Assembly (NCBI RefSeq): GCF_001938985.1
Contig: NZ_MKIN01000022.1
Location: 1,054,001 to 1,118,000 of the forward strand
Direction of reading: 5' to 3'
Source of the DNA: Gillisella taibaishanensis
GTDB lineage: Bacteria; Pseudomonadota; Alphaproteobacteria; Rhizobiales; Rhizobiaceae
Length of the DNA stretch: 64,000 nucleotides
Of the stretch, positions 41,962 through 50,709 are shown one piece after another (positions within the stretch are counted from its first letter, which is position 1; the number at the start of each line of letters is the position of its first letter). The notes beneath the pieces were generated by a model. The model was not told where the DNA came from, made no database searches, and was given only the letters and a program-made list of their open reading frames with translations. A program made the position numbers and the translations under genes.

Positions 41962-43605
41962 ATGCCTCTTCATCCGCGCCGCGCGCTTCTCAGTGGCGGT
42001 ACCGCCCTGCTCCTGTCCAGCCTCTGTCTTGTGCCCGCCGGTCAGGCGGCAGCGCCCTCCGTCAACACGGCGACGCCGATCAAGCATCTCGTGGTGATCT
42101 TTCAGGAAAATGTTTCCTTCGACCATTATTTCGCGACCTATCCCAAGGCCGCCAATATCGACGGCGAACCGGCCTTTAACGCCGCCGCCGACACGCCTAC
42201 CGATATCGATACGCTCGCCCATGCCGGGCTCATCGACAGCAATCCCAACAAGACCAACACAGCCAATGGCGCCGATGCGGCTGCCCCCTTCCGGCTCGAC
42301 CGCACCCAGGCGGCCACCAATTCGCAGAACCACGGCTATACGGCAGAACAAGCGGCCTATGACAATTTCGCCATGGACCTGTTCCCGGCCAATACTGGCC
42401 GTGGCACCAAGGGTGCTGCCGGCGCCTTCGGCACCAAAGGCCAGGTCATGGGCTACTATGACGGCAATACCGTCACCGCTTACTGGAACTATGCCCAACA
42501 TTTCGCCCTGAACGACCACTCCTTTTCCTCGACCTTCGGCCCGTCGACGCCTGGCGCCATCAACCTCGTGTCCGGCCAGACCAATGGCGTCACCCTTCCC
42601 CCTGGCTACACGCTGGAAAAGGACGGCACCTATGCCAAGGGCGAAGTGGTGCCTGACGGCAATGGCGGCTGGACGATGATTTCCGACCTGGACCCGACCG
42701 GCGATGTCTGCTCCAAGGGCCAGACCGCGCTGATGACCGGCCGCAATATTGGCGACATGCTGAATGATCGCGGCCTGACCTGGGGCTTTTTCGAGGGCGG
42801 CTTCGACCTGACCGTCAACAATCCCAACGGCACTACAGCCTGCAAGCGGTCCACCACCTCGGCCGTGACCAAGGTCGACGAAGTCGATTACATTCCCCAT
42901 CATCAGCCATTCCAATATTATGCCTCGACCGCCAATCCGCAGCATGTCAGGCCAAGCTCGGTCGATGTCATCGGCACCAACAAGGATGGCGGTGCCAATC
43001 ACCAGTATGACATCAACGACTTTTACGCGGTGCTGAAGCACGGCAACCTGCCTGCCGTCAGCTTCCTGAAGGCGCCCGCCTACCAGGATGGCCATGCCGG
43101 CTATTCCGACCCGCTGGACGAACAGGAATTCGTCGCCACCGTGCTCAACCAGCTGCAGCAGTCGCCGGACTGGAAGGACACCGCCGTGGTCCTGCTCTAT
43201 GACGATTCAGACGGCTGGTACGACCACGCCCATCACGTGGTCAATCCGTCGTCGATCCCGGTCAAGGGCTATGACGTGCTGAACGGCGCAGCCTGCGGCG
43301 CGGAAGGTTCGGTCGGCACGCCACTGCCCGGCGTCAACGGTCAGCCGGTTCAGGGCCGTTGCGGCTATGGCACGCGTCAGCCGCTCCTGGTGATTTCGCC
43401 CTATGCCAAACAGAACTACGTCGATCATACGCAGACCGACCAGACCTCGGTCATGCGCTTCATCGAGGACAACTGGATGGGCGGTCAACGGCTGGGCGGC
43501 GGCTCCTTCGACGCGCTGGCGGGCTCGCTGAACGGCATGTTCGACTGGAGCAAGCCGCGTACCGACACGCTGATCCTCGACCCGAAAACCGGCCTGAAGA
43601 GCTGA
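41962..43605 (+). CDS. Secreted phosphoesterase, acid phosphatase AcpA / phospholipase C-like
   Basis: A 547-residue enzyme of the phosphoesterase (PF04185) family. It has an N-terminal export signal (RRALLSGGTALLL, cleavage near GQAAAPS). The metal-binding block is HLVVIFQENVSFDHYFATYP. Further conserved pieces are NDHSFSSTFGPSTPGAINLVSG, LPAVSFLKAP and VLLYDDSDGWYDH. Members hydrolyse phosphate monoesters or phospholipids in the periplasm. ATG at 41962 follows AAAGGAA. The dihaem peroxidase gene starts 17 bases after its stop, so the two are probably one operon. Confidence 0.92.
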   Translation: MPLHPRRALLSGGTALLLSSLCLVPAGQAAAPSVNTATPIKHLVVIFQENVSFDHYFATYPKAANIDGEPAFNAAADTPTDIDTLAHAGLIDSNPNKTNTANGADAAAPFRLDRTQAATNSQNHGYTAEQAAYDNFAMDLFPANTGRGTKGAAGAFGTKGQVMGYYDGNTVTAYWNYAQHFALNDHSFSSTFGPSTPGAINLVSGQTNGVTLPPGYTLEKDGTYAKGEVVPDGNGGWTMISDLDPTGDVCSKGQTALMTGRNIGDMLNDRGLTWGFFEGGFDLTVNNPNGTTACKRSTTSAVTKVDEVDYIPHHQPFQYYASTANPQHVRPSSVDVIGTNKDGGANHQYDINDFYAVLKHGNLPAVSFLKAPAYQDGHAGYSDPLDEQEFVATVLNQLQQSPDWKDTAVVLLYDDSDGWYDHAHHVVNPSSIPVKGYDVLNGAACGAEGSVGTPLPGVNGQPVQGRCGYGTRQPLLVISPYAKQNYVDHTQTDQTSVMRFIEDNWMGGQRLGGGSFDALAGSLNGMFDWSKPRTDTLILDPKTGLKS

Positions 43606-43622
43606 CCGGACCAGGACCCGAC

Positions 43623-45041
43623 ATGAACATGATCGACAGACAGTCGCGCCTATCCTTCCTGGCTCTAGCCCTCCTCAGCGTGGCCGGTGCCGGGCTTGGC
43701 TGGGCGGCCCAGGGCGAAACAACGGGGCAAGGAGCAGATCCGGCCGGTAGCCGACCATCGGCAGCTTCATCCGGCGAATCGGCAGCCCCGCTCAGTGCCG
43801 TCGCGCAATTGGGCAAGGCGATTTTCTTCGATCAGAGCCTGTCGGGCAGCGGCACCATGTCCTGCGCCACCTGCCATGATCCGGCGCATCACTATGCGCC
43901 GGCCAATGGCCTTATCGTGCAGCTGGGTGGTCCTGGCCTTGACCGGCCCGGCATCCGCCCGGTGCCGAGCCTGACCTACAAAATCGCCACGCCGGCCTTC
44001 TCGGTCGGCGCGGAAAACCCGGCAGAGGAAGCCGCCGAGGCCTCGCCGATGGCCGAAGCGTCTGGCACCGCGCTTTCCCAGCAGGCAACACCGGTCGCCG
44101 GCCCCATGGCTGGCCAGCCGGTGGTAAAGGCGGATGCGCCGGCCGACAATGCCGTGCCGCAAGGCGGCATGTTCTGGGATGGACGCGCCGACAGCCTCGA
44201 GGATCAGGCGCTCGGACCGCTTCTGTCGCCCTTCGAAATGGCCAATCCCGACGCCAAAAGCCTCTATGACAAGATCAGGACCCGCTATGGCGCGAGGCTT
44301 GCCGCCCTGTTCGGCAATCAAGTGCTGGACGATCAGTCGATGGCGCTGTCAGAGGTTGGCTTTGCGCTGGCTCGCTATCAGGTGGAGGAGCCCTCGTTCC
44401 ACCCCTATTCCAGCAAATACGACGCCTATCTGCGAGGCCAGGTCAAACTGAGTGCGGCCGAGCAACGCGGGCTTGCCCTGTTTGACGATGCCAAGAAGGG
44501 CAATTGCGCCTCCTGCCATCTCGACAAGAGGACTGATGATGGCCAGATGCCGGCTTTTACTGATTATGAATTCGAGGCGCTGGGCGTGCCACGCAATCCG
44601 GCCATTCCCGCCAATGCCGATCCCCGCTATTTCGATCTCGGCATTTGCGGTCCGCAGCGTAACGACGATTTCGCCCATCAGCCGCAAAATTGCGGGCTGT
44701 TCAAAACCCCGACCTTGCGCAATGTCGCAGAGCGCGGCGTCTATTTCCACAACGGGGTCTATCACACGCTGGAAGAAGCAACCCGCTTCTACGTCGCCCG
44801 CGACACCGATCCAGCCAGCATCTACCCAAAGAACCCGGACGGCAGCATTGCCAAATTCAACGATCTACCAGAGACCTATCGCAGCAATATCGACGTGATC
44901 GACGCGCCAATGGACCGCAAGTTAGGTCAGCCGCCGGCTCTCAACGAGGCGGAAATCGCCGATGTCGTTGCCTTCCTGAAGACGCTCAGCGATGGCTGGA
45001 GCGACGACAAGGCCGGAAAAACGACTGCGCAGCAACAGTAG
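43623..45041 (+). CDS. Dihaem cytochrome c peroxidase family protein (CcpA/MauG-like)
   Basis: A 472-residue periplasmic protein with a signal peptide (LALALLSVAGAGLGWAAQ). Two haem c motifs are visible: CATCHD in the N-terminal domain and CASCHL in the C-terminal domain. Later blocks such as FKTPTLRNVAERGVYFHNGVY are typical. Between the haem domains lies an Ala/Glu/Pro-rich insertion of about 50 residues (EEAAEASPMAEASG region) that is unusual. The reaction is probably reduction of hydrogen peroxide or a related oxidation. ATG at 43623; the upstream open frame runs inside the phosphoesterase gene. Gap of 17 bases to that gene. Confidence 0.92.
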   Translation: MNMIDRQSRLSFLALALLSVAGAGLGWAAQGETTGQGADPAGSRPSAASSGESAAPLSAVAQLGKAIFFDQSLSGSGTMSCATCHDPAHHYAPANGLIVQLGGPGLDRPGIRPVPSLTYKIATPAFSVGAENPAEEAAEASPMAEASGTALSQQATPVAGPMAGQPVVKADAPADNAVPQGGMFWDGRADSLEDQALGPLLSPFEMANPDAKSLYDKIRTRYGARLAALFGNQVLDDQSMALSEVGFALARYQVEEPSFHPYSSKYDAYLRGQVKLSAAEQRGLALFDDAKKGNCASCHLDKRTDDGQMPAFTDYEFEALGVPRNPAIPANADPRYFDLGICGPQRNDDFAHQPQNCGLFKTPTLRNVAERGVYFHNGVYHTLEEATRFYVARDTDPASIYPKNPDGSIAKFNDLPETYRSNIDVIDAPMDRKLGQPPALNEAEIADVVAFLKTLSDGWSDDKAGKTTAQQQ

Positions 45042-45311
45042 CGCGGTGCCAGGACATGTCAGCGAAGGCCTCGAAAGGCCTTTCCTGGCACGCTCCGAAG
45101 AAGCCAAATCAAGAGTCGTACCGCCGGTGGATTACGGGCAGGCTCAATCAATCGCCGCTCTTTCAGAGGTTCCGGAAGACTTGATCGTCTCTACCGGGAT
45201 CGTCCATGGCACAGCCACGCTATCAAGCCGCCGCCGAGGCTCGCTGTTGCTGCGCAGAATCCTCGGACTTTTCAAGCCCGAGGGTATTCTTCAATTTGGT
45301 AGGAAGTTGCT

Positions 45312-45902
45312 TTAAGCCGCCTTGCGCCGCAGAGGGGCCGAGAGCTTACGGCCCGATGCGGTGATCATTCCGACAGCACCGTCCAGCCAGCCGGGAACGA
45401 GCTCGAGCGCCAGGAAACGATCGCGCGCGAACGGGCCGGGCATAACGAGATGCGCGGTCTTAGCAGCAAAGAAGCCGAAACGCTCGTAGTAAGGCGCGTC
45501 GCCAACCAGCAGCACGGCGCCATGACCACGGGTCTTGGCTTCCATAAGAGCAGCGCGCATCAACTGCGAACCGATACCCTTGCCCTCATGGACGCAATCG
45601 ACCGCCAGCGGGCCAAGCAGCAGCGCGTCGACGACCTGACCCTCGGCATTGACGCCGGCTTCGATATTCCACAGGCGCACGGTGCCGATCACATGGCCCT
45701 TGCGGTCGCGGGCAACTAAAGCCAGGCCTTCGGCCGGCACGCGGCCACGGCGGATCTTTTCAGACGACTTCTTGCGGCGATCCGCGCCCATGACGCGATC
45801 GAGCAGCGCTTCGCGCGCAACGACGTCGGCGGGGGTTTCAGCATCGATCTTGAAGGCCGGCGGCGCAAAAAATGCGCGCACGGTGTCGAGAACAGCGGTC
45901 AT
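45312..45902 (-). CDS. GNAT family N-acetyltransferase
   Basis: A 196-residue acetyl-CoA-dependent transferase. The acetyl-CoA loop is visible as GPLAVDCVHEGKGIGSQLMRAAL, followed by VLLVGDAPYYERFGFF, which is typical of the YhbS-like subgroup. A 50-residue N-terminal extension precedes the domain. A strong site AGGAGG stands before the ATG. It lies 80 bases downstream of the decarboxylase gene on the same strand and may be co-transcribed, which would suit a polyamine or related amine as substrate; that is inference. Confidence 0.88.
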   Translation of the reverse strand: MTAVLDTVRAFFAPPAFKIDAETPADVVAREALLDRVMGADRRKKSSEKIRRGRVPAEGLALVARDRKGHVIGTVRLWNIEAGVNAEGQVVDALLLGPLAVDCVHEGKGIGSQLMRAALMEAKTRGHGAVLLVGDAPYYERFGFFAAKTAHLVMPGPFARDRFLALELVPGWLDGAVGMITASGRKLSAPLRRKAA

Positions 45903-45982
45903 GGCGACCTCCTGTACAAAGAGCGTTCAAAATGGGGATGAGGCATCCGTGCCGGGCTTCAGTCAGCCCGGCATGGGCACAA

Positions 45983-47116
45983 TCAGATCACGTAAGCCTT
46001 CAGCGGCTCGAAGCCGTTGAACGCCACCGCCGAATAGGTGGTGGTGTAGGCGCCGGTGCCTTCGATCAGCACGTCGTCACCGATTGTCAGCGACAGCGGC
46101 AGCGGGTACATGTTCTTCTCATAGAGAACATCGGCGCTGTCGCAGGTCGGACCAGCCAGAACGCAGGGCTCCATTTCGTCACCGTCATGGGCGGTGCGGA
46201 TCGGGTAACGGATCGCTTCGTCCATGGTTTCAGCCAGACCGCCGAACTTGCCGATGTCAAGGAACACCCAGCGATGAGCGTCATTGTCGGACTTCTTCGA
46301 GATCAGCACGACTTCAGCCTTGATCACACCGGCATTGCCAACCATGCCGCGACCGGGCTCGATGATGGTCTGCGGAATGTTGTTGCCGAAATGCTTCTTC
46401 AGCGAGGCGTTGATGGCCTGGCCATAGGCTTCAGCCGACGGAATGTCGCGCAGATACTTGGTCGGGAACCCGCCGCCCATGTTGACCATCTTCAGGTAGA
46501 TGCCCTGCTTGGCCAGCTGTGCGAAGACGCGCTTTGCATCGCCGAGTGCCGCATCCCAGGCATCGACCTTCGTCATCTGCGAGCCGACATGGAAGGACAC
46601 GCCGAAGCTTTCCAGGCCATGCTGGTGGGCATAGACGAGAACGTCGACGGCCATCTGCGGCACGCAGCCGAACTTGCGCGACAGCGGCCATTCGGCGCCT
46701 TCGCCATCGGTCAGAACCCGGCAGAATACGCGGGCGCCAGGAGCGGCACGGGCAATCTTTTCGACTTCTTCATGGCTGTCGACGGCAAACAGGTTGATGC
46801 CCAACGCATGCGCCTTGGCAACGTCCCGTTCCTTCTTGATCGTGTTGCCGAAGGAGATCCGGGCAGGCGTCGCGCCGGCGTTCAGCGCCATTTCGATTTC
46901 GGCCACGGAGGCGCAATCGAAATTGGAACCGAGCGACGCGAGCAGCGACAGGATTGCCGGCTCCGGATTGGCCTTGACGGCATAGTAGATGGCGCTATCG
47001 GGGAGCGCATGGCGGAATGCGCCATAGTTATCGCGCACGACATCGAGATCGACCACGAGGCAAGGGCCTTCCGGGCGACGGGTGTTGATGAAGTCGAGGA
47101 TACGGGCGGTGGTCAT
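45983..47116 (-). CDS. Ornithine/lysine decarboxylase, fold type III (PLP-dependent)
   Basis: A 377-residue alanine-racemase-fold decarboxylase that makes putrescine and/or cadaverine. The cofactor lysine is K48 in YYAVKANPEP. FHVGSQ, MGGGFPTKY and EPGRGMVGNAG bind the phosphate, and C325 in GPTCDSADVL is the catalytic cysteine. Length and motifs match the alphaproteobacterial enzymes that act on both ornithine and lysine. The start is the ATG at 47116, with AAGGGA upstream; a longer open frame runs through the leader. A structured leader of several hundred bases precedes it. Confidence 0.94.
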   Translation of the reverse strand: MTTARILDFINTRRPEGPCLVVDLDVVRDNYGAFRHALPDSAIYYAVKANPEPAILSLLASLGSNFDCASVAEIEMALNAGATPARISFGNTIKKERDVAKAHALGINLFAVDSHEEVEKIARAAPGARVFCRVLTDGEGAEWPLSRKFGCVPQMAVDVLVYAHQHGLESFGVSFHVGSQMTKVDAWDAALGDAKRVFAQLAKQGIYLKMVNMGGGFPTKYLRDIPSAEAYGQAINASLKKHFGNNIPQTIIEPGRGMVGNAGVIKAEVVLISKKSDNDAHRWVFLDIGKFGGLAETMDEAIRYPIRTAHDGDEMEPCVLAGPTCDSADVLYEKNMYPLPLSLTIGDDVLIEGTGAYTTTYSAVAFNGFEPLKAYVI

Positions 47117-47436
47117 GGCGATCCCTTCCATAGTATAATGAGCCCGGAATCCTGGGGATTCCGGATGGACAAAGTGCGCAGACACCTCGAACGGAACCAG
47201 TCGGTGGAGACACTGGTACCGTACGAACGCTCTAACGCGGGCGATGGATCGACGCCCTCTTGCCTGAGAGCATTGATCCGCTTTGTCTGCCATGGATTGG
47301 TTGGGGAACCCGACCGCACTTCCGGCAATGATGGTGTGCCTCTTCAGTGACCCCGGCTGATGGAAAGCCGGCAGAGACTAGAAAGGCCCGCACCGTCGTT
47401 GCTTCAAGGTGTCCTCGCATTTCCCGGTTGGCCGGG
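47117..47436 (-). promoter_or_regulatory. Structured leader of the decarboxylase gene, candidate speF-type element
   Basis: On the minus strand three GC-rich hairpins precede the start: CCCGG/CCGGG at 47423-47436, CCGGCT/AGCCGG at 47353-47371 and CCGGAATCC/GGATTCCGG at 47144-47164. The last ends 28 bases before the ATG. A 71-codon frame with TTG start (47113-47328) runs through the leader and stops at TGA overlapping the decarboxylase ATG. A conserved RNA motif named speF is known upstream of alphaproteobacterial ornithine decarboxylases; identity with it is inferred from position, not from alignment. Confidence 0.45.
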
Positions 47437-47664
47437 ATAACGACTGGAGGGGTTAATTCCAGGTACCTTACCGATTTCCTCACCACATCGAGGATCGGCG
47501 GACACCCACAGGCACGTGCGACTTTGGGCAAGGACGTGATTAAGAAAAACGACCGTCATAATCAAGCGTTTTTTGCAAGCCCTACAAAGTTTTTTATGGC
47601 TTTTATTATTGAACGAACCCGGCCTATTGTTCACACTGATTTTCAACCATAGGAAGATGCCCTT
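47117..47664. other. Divergent control region between decarboxylase and LysR gene
   Basis: About 550 bases. The part near 47117 is the structured decarboxylase leader. The part near 47560-47640 is AT-rich and probably holds both promoters. No independent protein gene is supported. Confidence 0.6.
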
Positions 47665-48597
47665 TTGGACACTCTGACCCGCATCCGCGCTTTCATCGAT
47701 GTCGTTGAAGCAGAAGGCTTTTCTGCCGCAGCGCGCAAGACCGGACGCTCCAAGGCGCTGCTGTCGAAATATGTGCGCGAACTCGAGGACGAATTGGGGG
47801 CCCTGCTGCTCAATCGCACCACGCGGCAATTCTCGATGACCGAAGCCGGCCATACCTATTATCGCAGCGCTGCAGACATCCTCAAGGAGATCGACAATCT
47901 CGCTGATTTGGTGCGCGAGAACAATGTCGGCATCCGCGGCAAGATTCGCATCACCGTGCCGCGCAGCTTCACCGACGCAGAAGTGGGTCAGTCACTGATC
48001 GATTTTGCCCTGCAGCATCCGGATCTCTCGATCGAGATCGTAGCCGAAGACCGCTTCGTCGACCTGATCGAGGAAGGCTTCGATCTTGGCATCCGCGTCA
48101 CTCGGCTGGACGATTCCGGCATGATCGCCCGCAAGCTCGCCGATTTCAGGGTCTATGCCTGCGCCAGCCCCTCCTTCCTGGAAAAGCATGGCCCACTGAA
48201 CCAACCGCAGGACCTTGCCAAGGTGCCCGTCCTCATAGACACCAACAATACTCGCGGCCATGGCAGCCTGCGCCTGCGCCAGCCGGATGGGGAGGCCTTC
48301 ACCGTTGCCATCTCAGGGCCGCTCGAAGTCAACAGCCCGCAAACCACACTGCGCGGCGCGCTCTCTGGCCTCGGCGTTGCCATGCTGCCGGATTTCGTCG
48401 CCAAGCGCTATCTGGAGAGCGGCGAGTTGATCTCGCTGTTCGAAGATTACATGCCGTCGGGCAGCGGCATCTACGCCGTTTATCCGCATCGCCGCTACCT
48501 GCCCGCCAAGGTCCGGGCGCTGGTGGATTTCATGCACAATTGGTTCAAACGCAACGGCGCCTGCCATCCCAACCCCGCGCCGTCGGCGGAGACCTGA
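47665..48597 (+). CDS. LysR family transcriptional regulator
   Basis: A 310-residue regulator. The N-terminal winged helix has FIDVVEAEGFSAAARKTGRSKA and the recognition part LLSKYVRELEDELGALLLNRTTR. The effector domain follows (GKIRITVPRSFTDAEVG, FDLGIRVTRLDDSGMIAR). The start is TTG at 47665, with AGGAAG eight bases upstream; an ATG at 47656 is out of frame. It is divergent from the decarboxylase gene across a long region, so it may or may not control it. LysR targets are often the divergent neighbour. Confidence 0.92.
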   Translation: MDTLTRIRAFIDVVEAEGFSAAARKTGRSKALLSKYVRELEDELGALLLNRTTRQFSMTEAGHTYYRSAADILKEIDNLADLVRENNVGIRGKIRITVPRSFTDAEVGQSLIDFALQHPDLSIEIVAEDRFVDLIEEGFDLGIRVTRLDDSGMIARKLADFRVYACASPSFLEKHGPLNQPQDLAKVPVLIDTNNTRGHGSLRLRQPDGEAFTVAISGPLEVNSPQTTLRGALSGLGVAMLPDFVAKRYLESGELISLFEDYMPSGSGIYAVYPHRRYLPAKVRALVDFMHNWFKRNGACHPNPAPSAET

Positions 48598-48743
48598 CAC
48601 CGGCTCGTTGGTCTTCACGTTTTTCTTGACCGCAGGCGCGGCCCCATTTTGGTCCTATTGCTTGGCCACCAAGCTAGCGGATATAAACAGGCTTTGCCGC
48701 ATCGAAGCGGCTGCGCGCGATAACGGCAGTGGATAGGGCGAAG

Positions 48744-49385
48744 ATGAACATGAGACGGGCTCTTCTTGCCGGTGTTTTCAGCCTCTGCGCGTCCGCCGCC
48801 CTCGCTCATCCGCATGTCTTTGTTCAGGCACGCCTGGAAGTGGTGGCCGGCCCTGACAATACAATCAAGGAATTGCGCAATACCTGGCGTTTCGACGAGG
48901 TGTTCTCGTCCAGCGTCATGCTCGATTTCGATAAGAACGGCGATTTGAAACTCGATCATAGCGAATTGCAGGACATCGCCAACACGATCCGCAGTTCGCT
49001 CGGCGATTACGATTACTTCACCTTCATCACCGCCAGCGGCGCGACCATCAAGGCGACCAAGCCGCAGGTGTTCAATGCCGATTACAAGGACAACCAGTTG
49101 CTGGTGTTCTTCATCACCAAGCCGGAAAAGCCGATCCCGATCAAAGGCAATCTCAGCTTCGGCGTCCATGATCCGACCCTTTACACAGCCATCGACTTCA
49201 AGCAGGACAGCGATATCGTCGAAACCGGTGATGCGCTGAAAAAATGCAAGCGAACGGTGGTTCGCCCCAATCCCGACGACGTGATCAAGCAGAATCAGGC
49301 TAGCCTGACGGAAGCCTTCTTCAACGACCCGACCGGAACCGACATGGGCAAGCTGTTTGCAACGAGGCTCGATCTGGCATGTTGA
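48744..49385 (+). CDS. DUF1007 family periplasmic protein
   Basis: A 213-residue exported protein. A signal peptide (RRALLAGVFSLCASAALAHP) leaves a mature N terminus HPHVFVQARLEV, which is highly typical of DUF1007. The FDEVFSSSVMLDFDKNGDLKL block is EF-hand-like and conserved. The His-rich mature start may bind metal. The gene overlaps the NicO transporter gene by seven bases, a widespread pairing. It is probably a periplasmic partner of the metal transporter. ATG at 48750 is an alternative start. Confidence 0.9.
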   Translation: MNMRRALLAGVFSLCASAALAHPHVFVQARLEVVAGPDNTIKELRNTWRFDEVFSSSVMLDFDKNGDLKLDHSELQDIANTIRSSLGDYDYFTFITASGATIKATKPQVFNADYKDNQLLVFFITKPEKPIPIKGNLSFGVHDPTLYTAIDFKQDSDIVETGDALKKCKRTVVRPNPDDVIKQNQASLTEAFFNDPTGTDMGKLFATRLDLAC

Positions 49386-50515
49386 CCCGCAGCCCTTGTC
49401 CGCGACATCACCGAGCGCTGCCGTGCATCACGGCTGCCCTTGTTGTCTGTCTCACGGCATCGCTTGCGCATGCTGGCTCGCCGCTTGGCATCGGCACGGC
49501 GGAACCCTCGTTTCAGATGGATGGACCGCTGGCAGGCGTCATGCTGTGGATCAATACTCATCAGCAGGCCTTCTACCGGGCGCTGACCACGGCGCTCACA
49601 GGCATGCGTGAAGATCCCCACCAGCTCTGGGTGCTGATCGGCCTGTCCTTTGCTTATGGCGTCTTTCATGCCGCAGGCCCCGGCCACGGCAAGGCGGTGA
49701 TTTCCTCCTACATGGTCGCCAATGAGCTGGAGTTGAAGCGCGGCATCGCCATTTCCATCGCCTCTTCGGTCCTGCAAGGCATTGTTGCCATCGTCACGGT
49801 CGCTGCGATGTTCCTTCTGCTGCGCGGCAGCGGCATCACCCTGACCCGGGCGACCGATGCGATGGAAGCGGCAAGCTTCGCCTTGGTGATTGCCTTCGGT
49901 GTCTGGCTGCTGGTGCGCAAGCTCAATGAGATTTTCCGCCACCGCCGCCCTACGCCAGTCTTGGCCAGCGCCGGCGGCACCCAAGCCGCATTCCCCTCCG
50001 GCCCGCTTGGCGATCTCTTTGCCGCAAGCGATTTGTCCGCCAAGCCGGCCAGCACCGGCCTGCGCTTCCAGGCTTATGCGGCCGAGGGCGACCGTGAGGT
50101 GCCACCGCCGGGCGAGATCTGCGTCGATTGCGGCCGTAGCCACCTGCCCGCACCCTCAATGGTCAGCGCGGAGCATTTCAGCCTCAAGGAAGCCTGGTCG
50201 GCCATCGTCGCCGTGGGCCTGCGGCCCTGTTCCGGCGCATTGCTGGTGATGACGTTTGCGATGCTGAACGGGCTTTATCTCGGCGGCATTCTGTCGGTCT
50301 TCGCCATGGCAGCCGGCACAGCAATCACCGTCTCAGCGCTTGCCATCATCGCCGTCGGCGCCAAAAGCCTGGCAGTGCGCATGGCCGGTGCAGGATCACA
50401 CACCGCCTACCGGATTGGCACGGCCATCGAAATCGGCGGGGCGCTATTTATCATCCTGATCGGCAGCCTGCTTCTGGCCGCCTCGCTGCAGGGATATCAC
50501 CTATCGTCGGGATGA
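49379..50515 (+). CDS. NicO-type nickel/cobalt transporter
   Basis: A 378-residue membrane protein of the NicO/RcnA family. After a signal-like N terminus it has about six helices. Family motifs are FAYGVFHAAGPGHGKAVISSYMVAN in the first half and VGLRPCSGALLVMTFAMLNG in the second. A central soluble loop includes the pair CVDCG and flanking His, a possible metal site. The role is probably export of nickel, cobalt or another divalent metal. It overlaps the DUF1007 gene by seven bases, and its 3' end overlaps the convergent small membrane gene by 19 bases. Confidence 0.9.
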   Translation: MLTRSPCPRHHRALPCITAALVVCLTASLAHAGSPLGIGTAEPSFQMDGPLAGVMLWINTHQQAFYRALTTALTGMREDPHQLWVLIGLSFAYGVFHAAGPGHGKAVISSYMVANELELKRGIAISIASSVLQGIVAIVTVAAMFLLLRGSGITLTRATDAMEAASFALVIAFGVWLLVRKLNEIFRHRRPTPVLASAGGTQAAFPSGPLGDLFAASDLSAKPASTGLRFQAYAAEGDREVPPPGEICVDCGRSHLPAPSMVSAEHFSLKEAWSAIVAVGLRPCSGALLVMTFAMLNGLYLGGILSVFAMAAGTAITVSALAIIAVGAKSLAVRMAGAGSHTAYRIGTAIEIGGALFIILIGSLLLAASLQGYHLSSG

Positions 50516-50709
50516 CGGCGCTGATAGCGGGCGCGCAGCCAGAAGATCAGGAAGAAGGACAAGAGTACCGCTGAGCCAACGGCAGCCGCCAGCAGCGGCG
50601 AAAACTGGCCGATCCAAAGCACGATATTCGGCAGGAACAACATCGCAAGGCCGAAGCCAAGAATGATAACGCCGGCGGCAATCGCCGATTGCTTGTCACG
50701 CGGGCTCAT
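50497..50709 (-). CDS. Small membrane protein, hypothetical
   Basis: A 70-residue protein with two hydrophobic helices (AIAAGVIILGFGLAMLFL and LLAAAVGSAVLLSFFLIFWL) and a basic C terminus (RARYQRRHPDDR). No family recognised. Its ATGA start overlaps the stop of the upstream acetyltransferase gene, which supports expression by coupling. Its 3' end overlaps the NicO gene on the other strand. Confidence 0.72.
   Translation of the reverse strand: MSPRDKQSAIAAGVIILGFGLAMLFLPNIVLWIGQFSPLLAAAVGSAVLLSFFLIFWLRARYQRRHPDDR

Noticed and set aside
44992..45315. Plus-strand open frame of 107 codons after the peroxidase gene
   Set aside because: It starts inside the peroxidase gene in another frame, has no ribosome site or recognisable domain, and looks like non-coding sequence.
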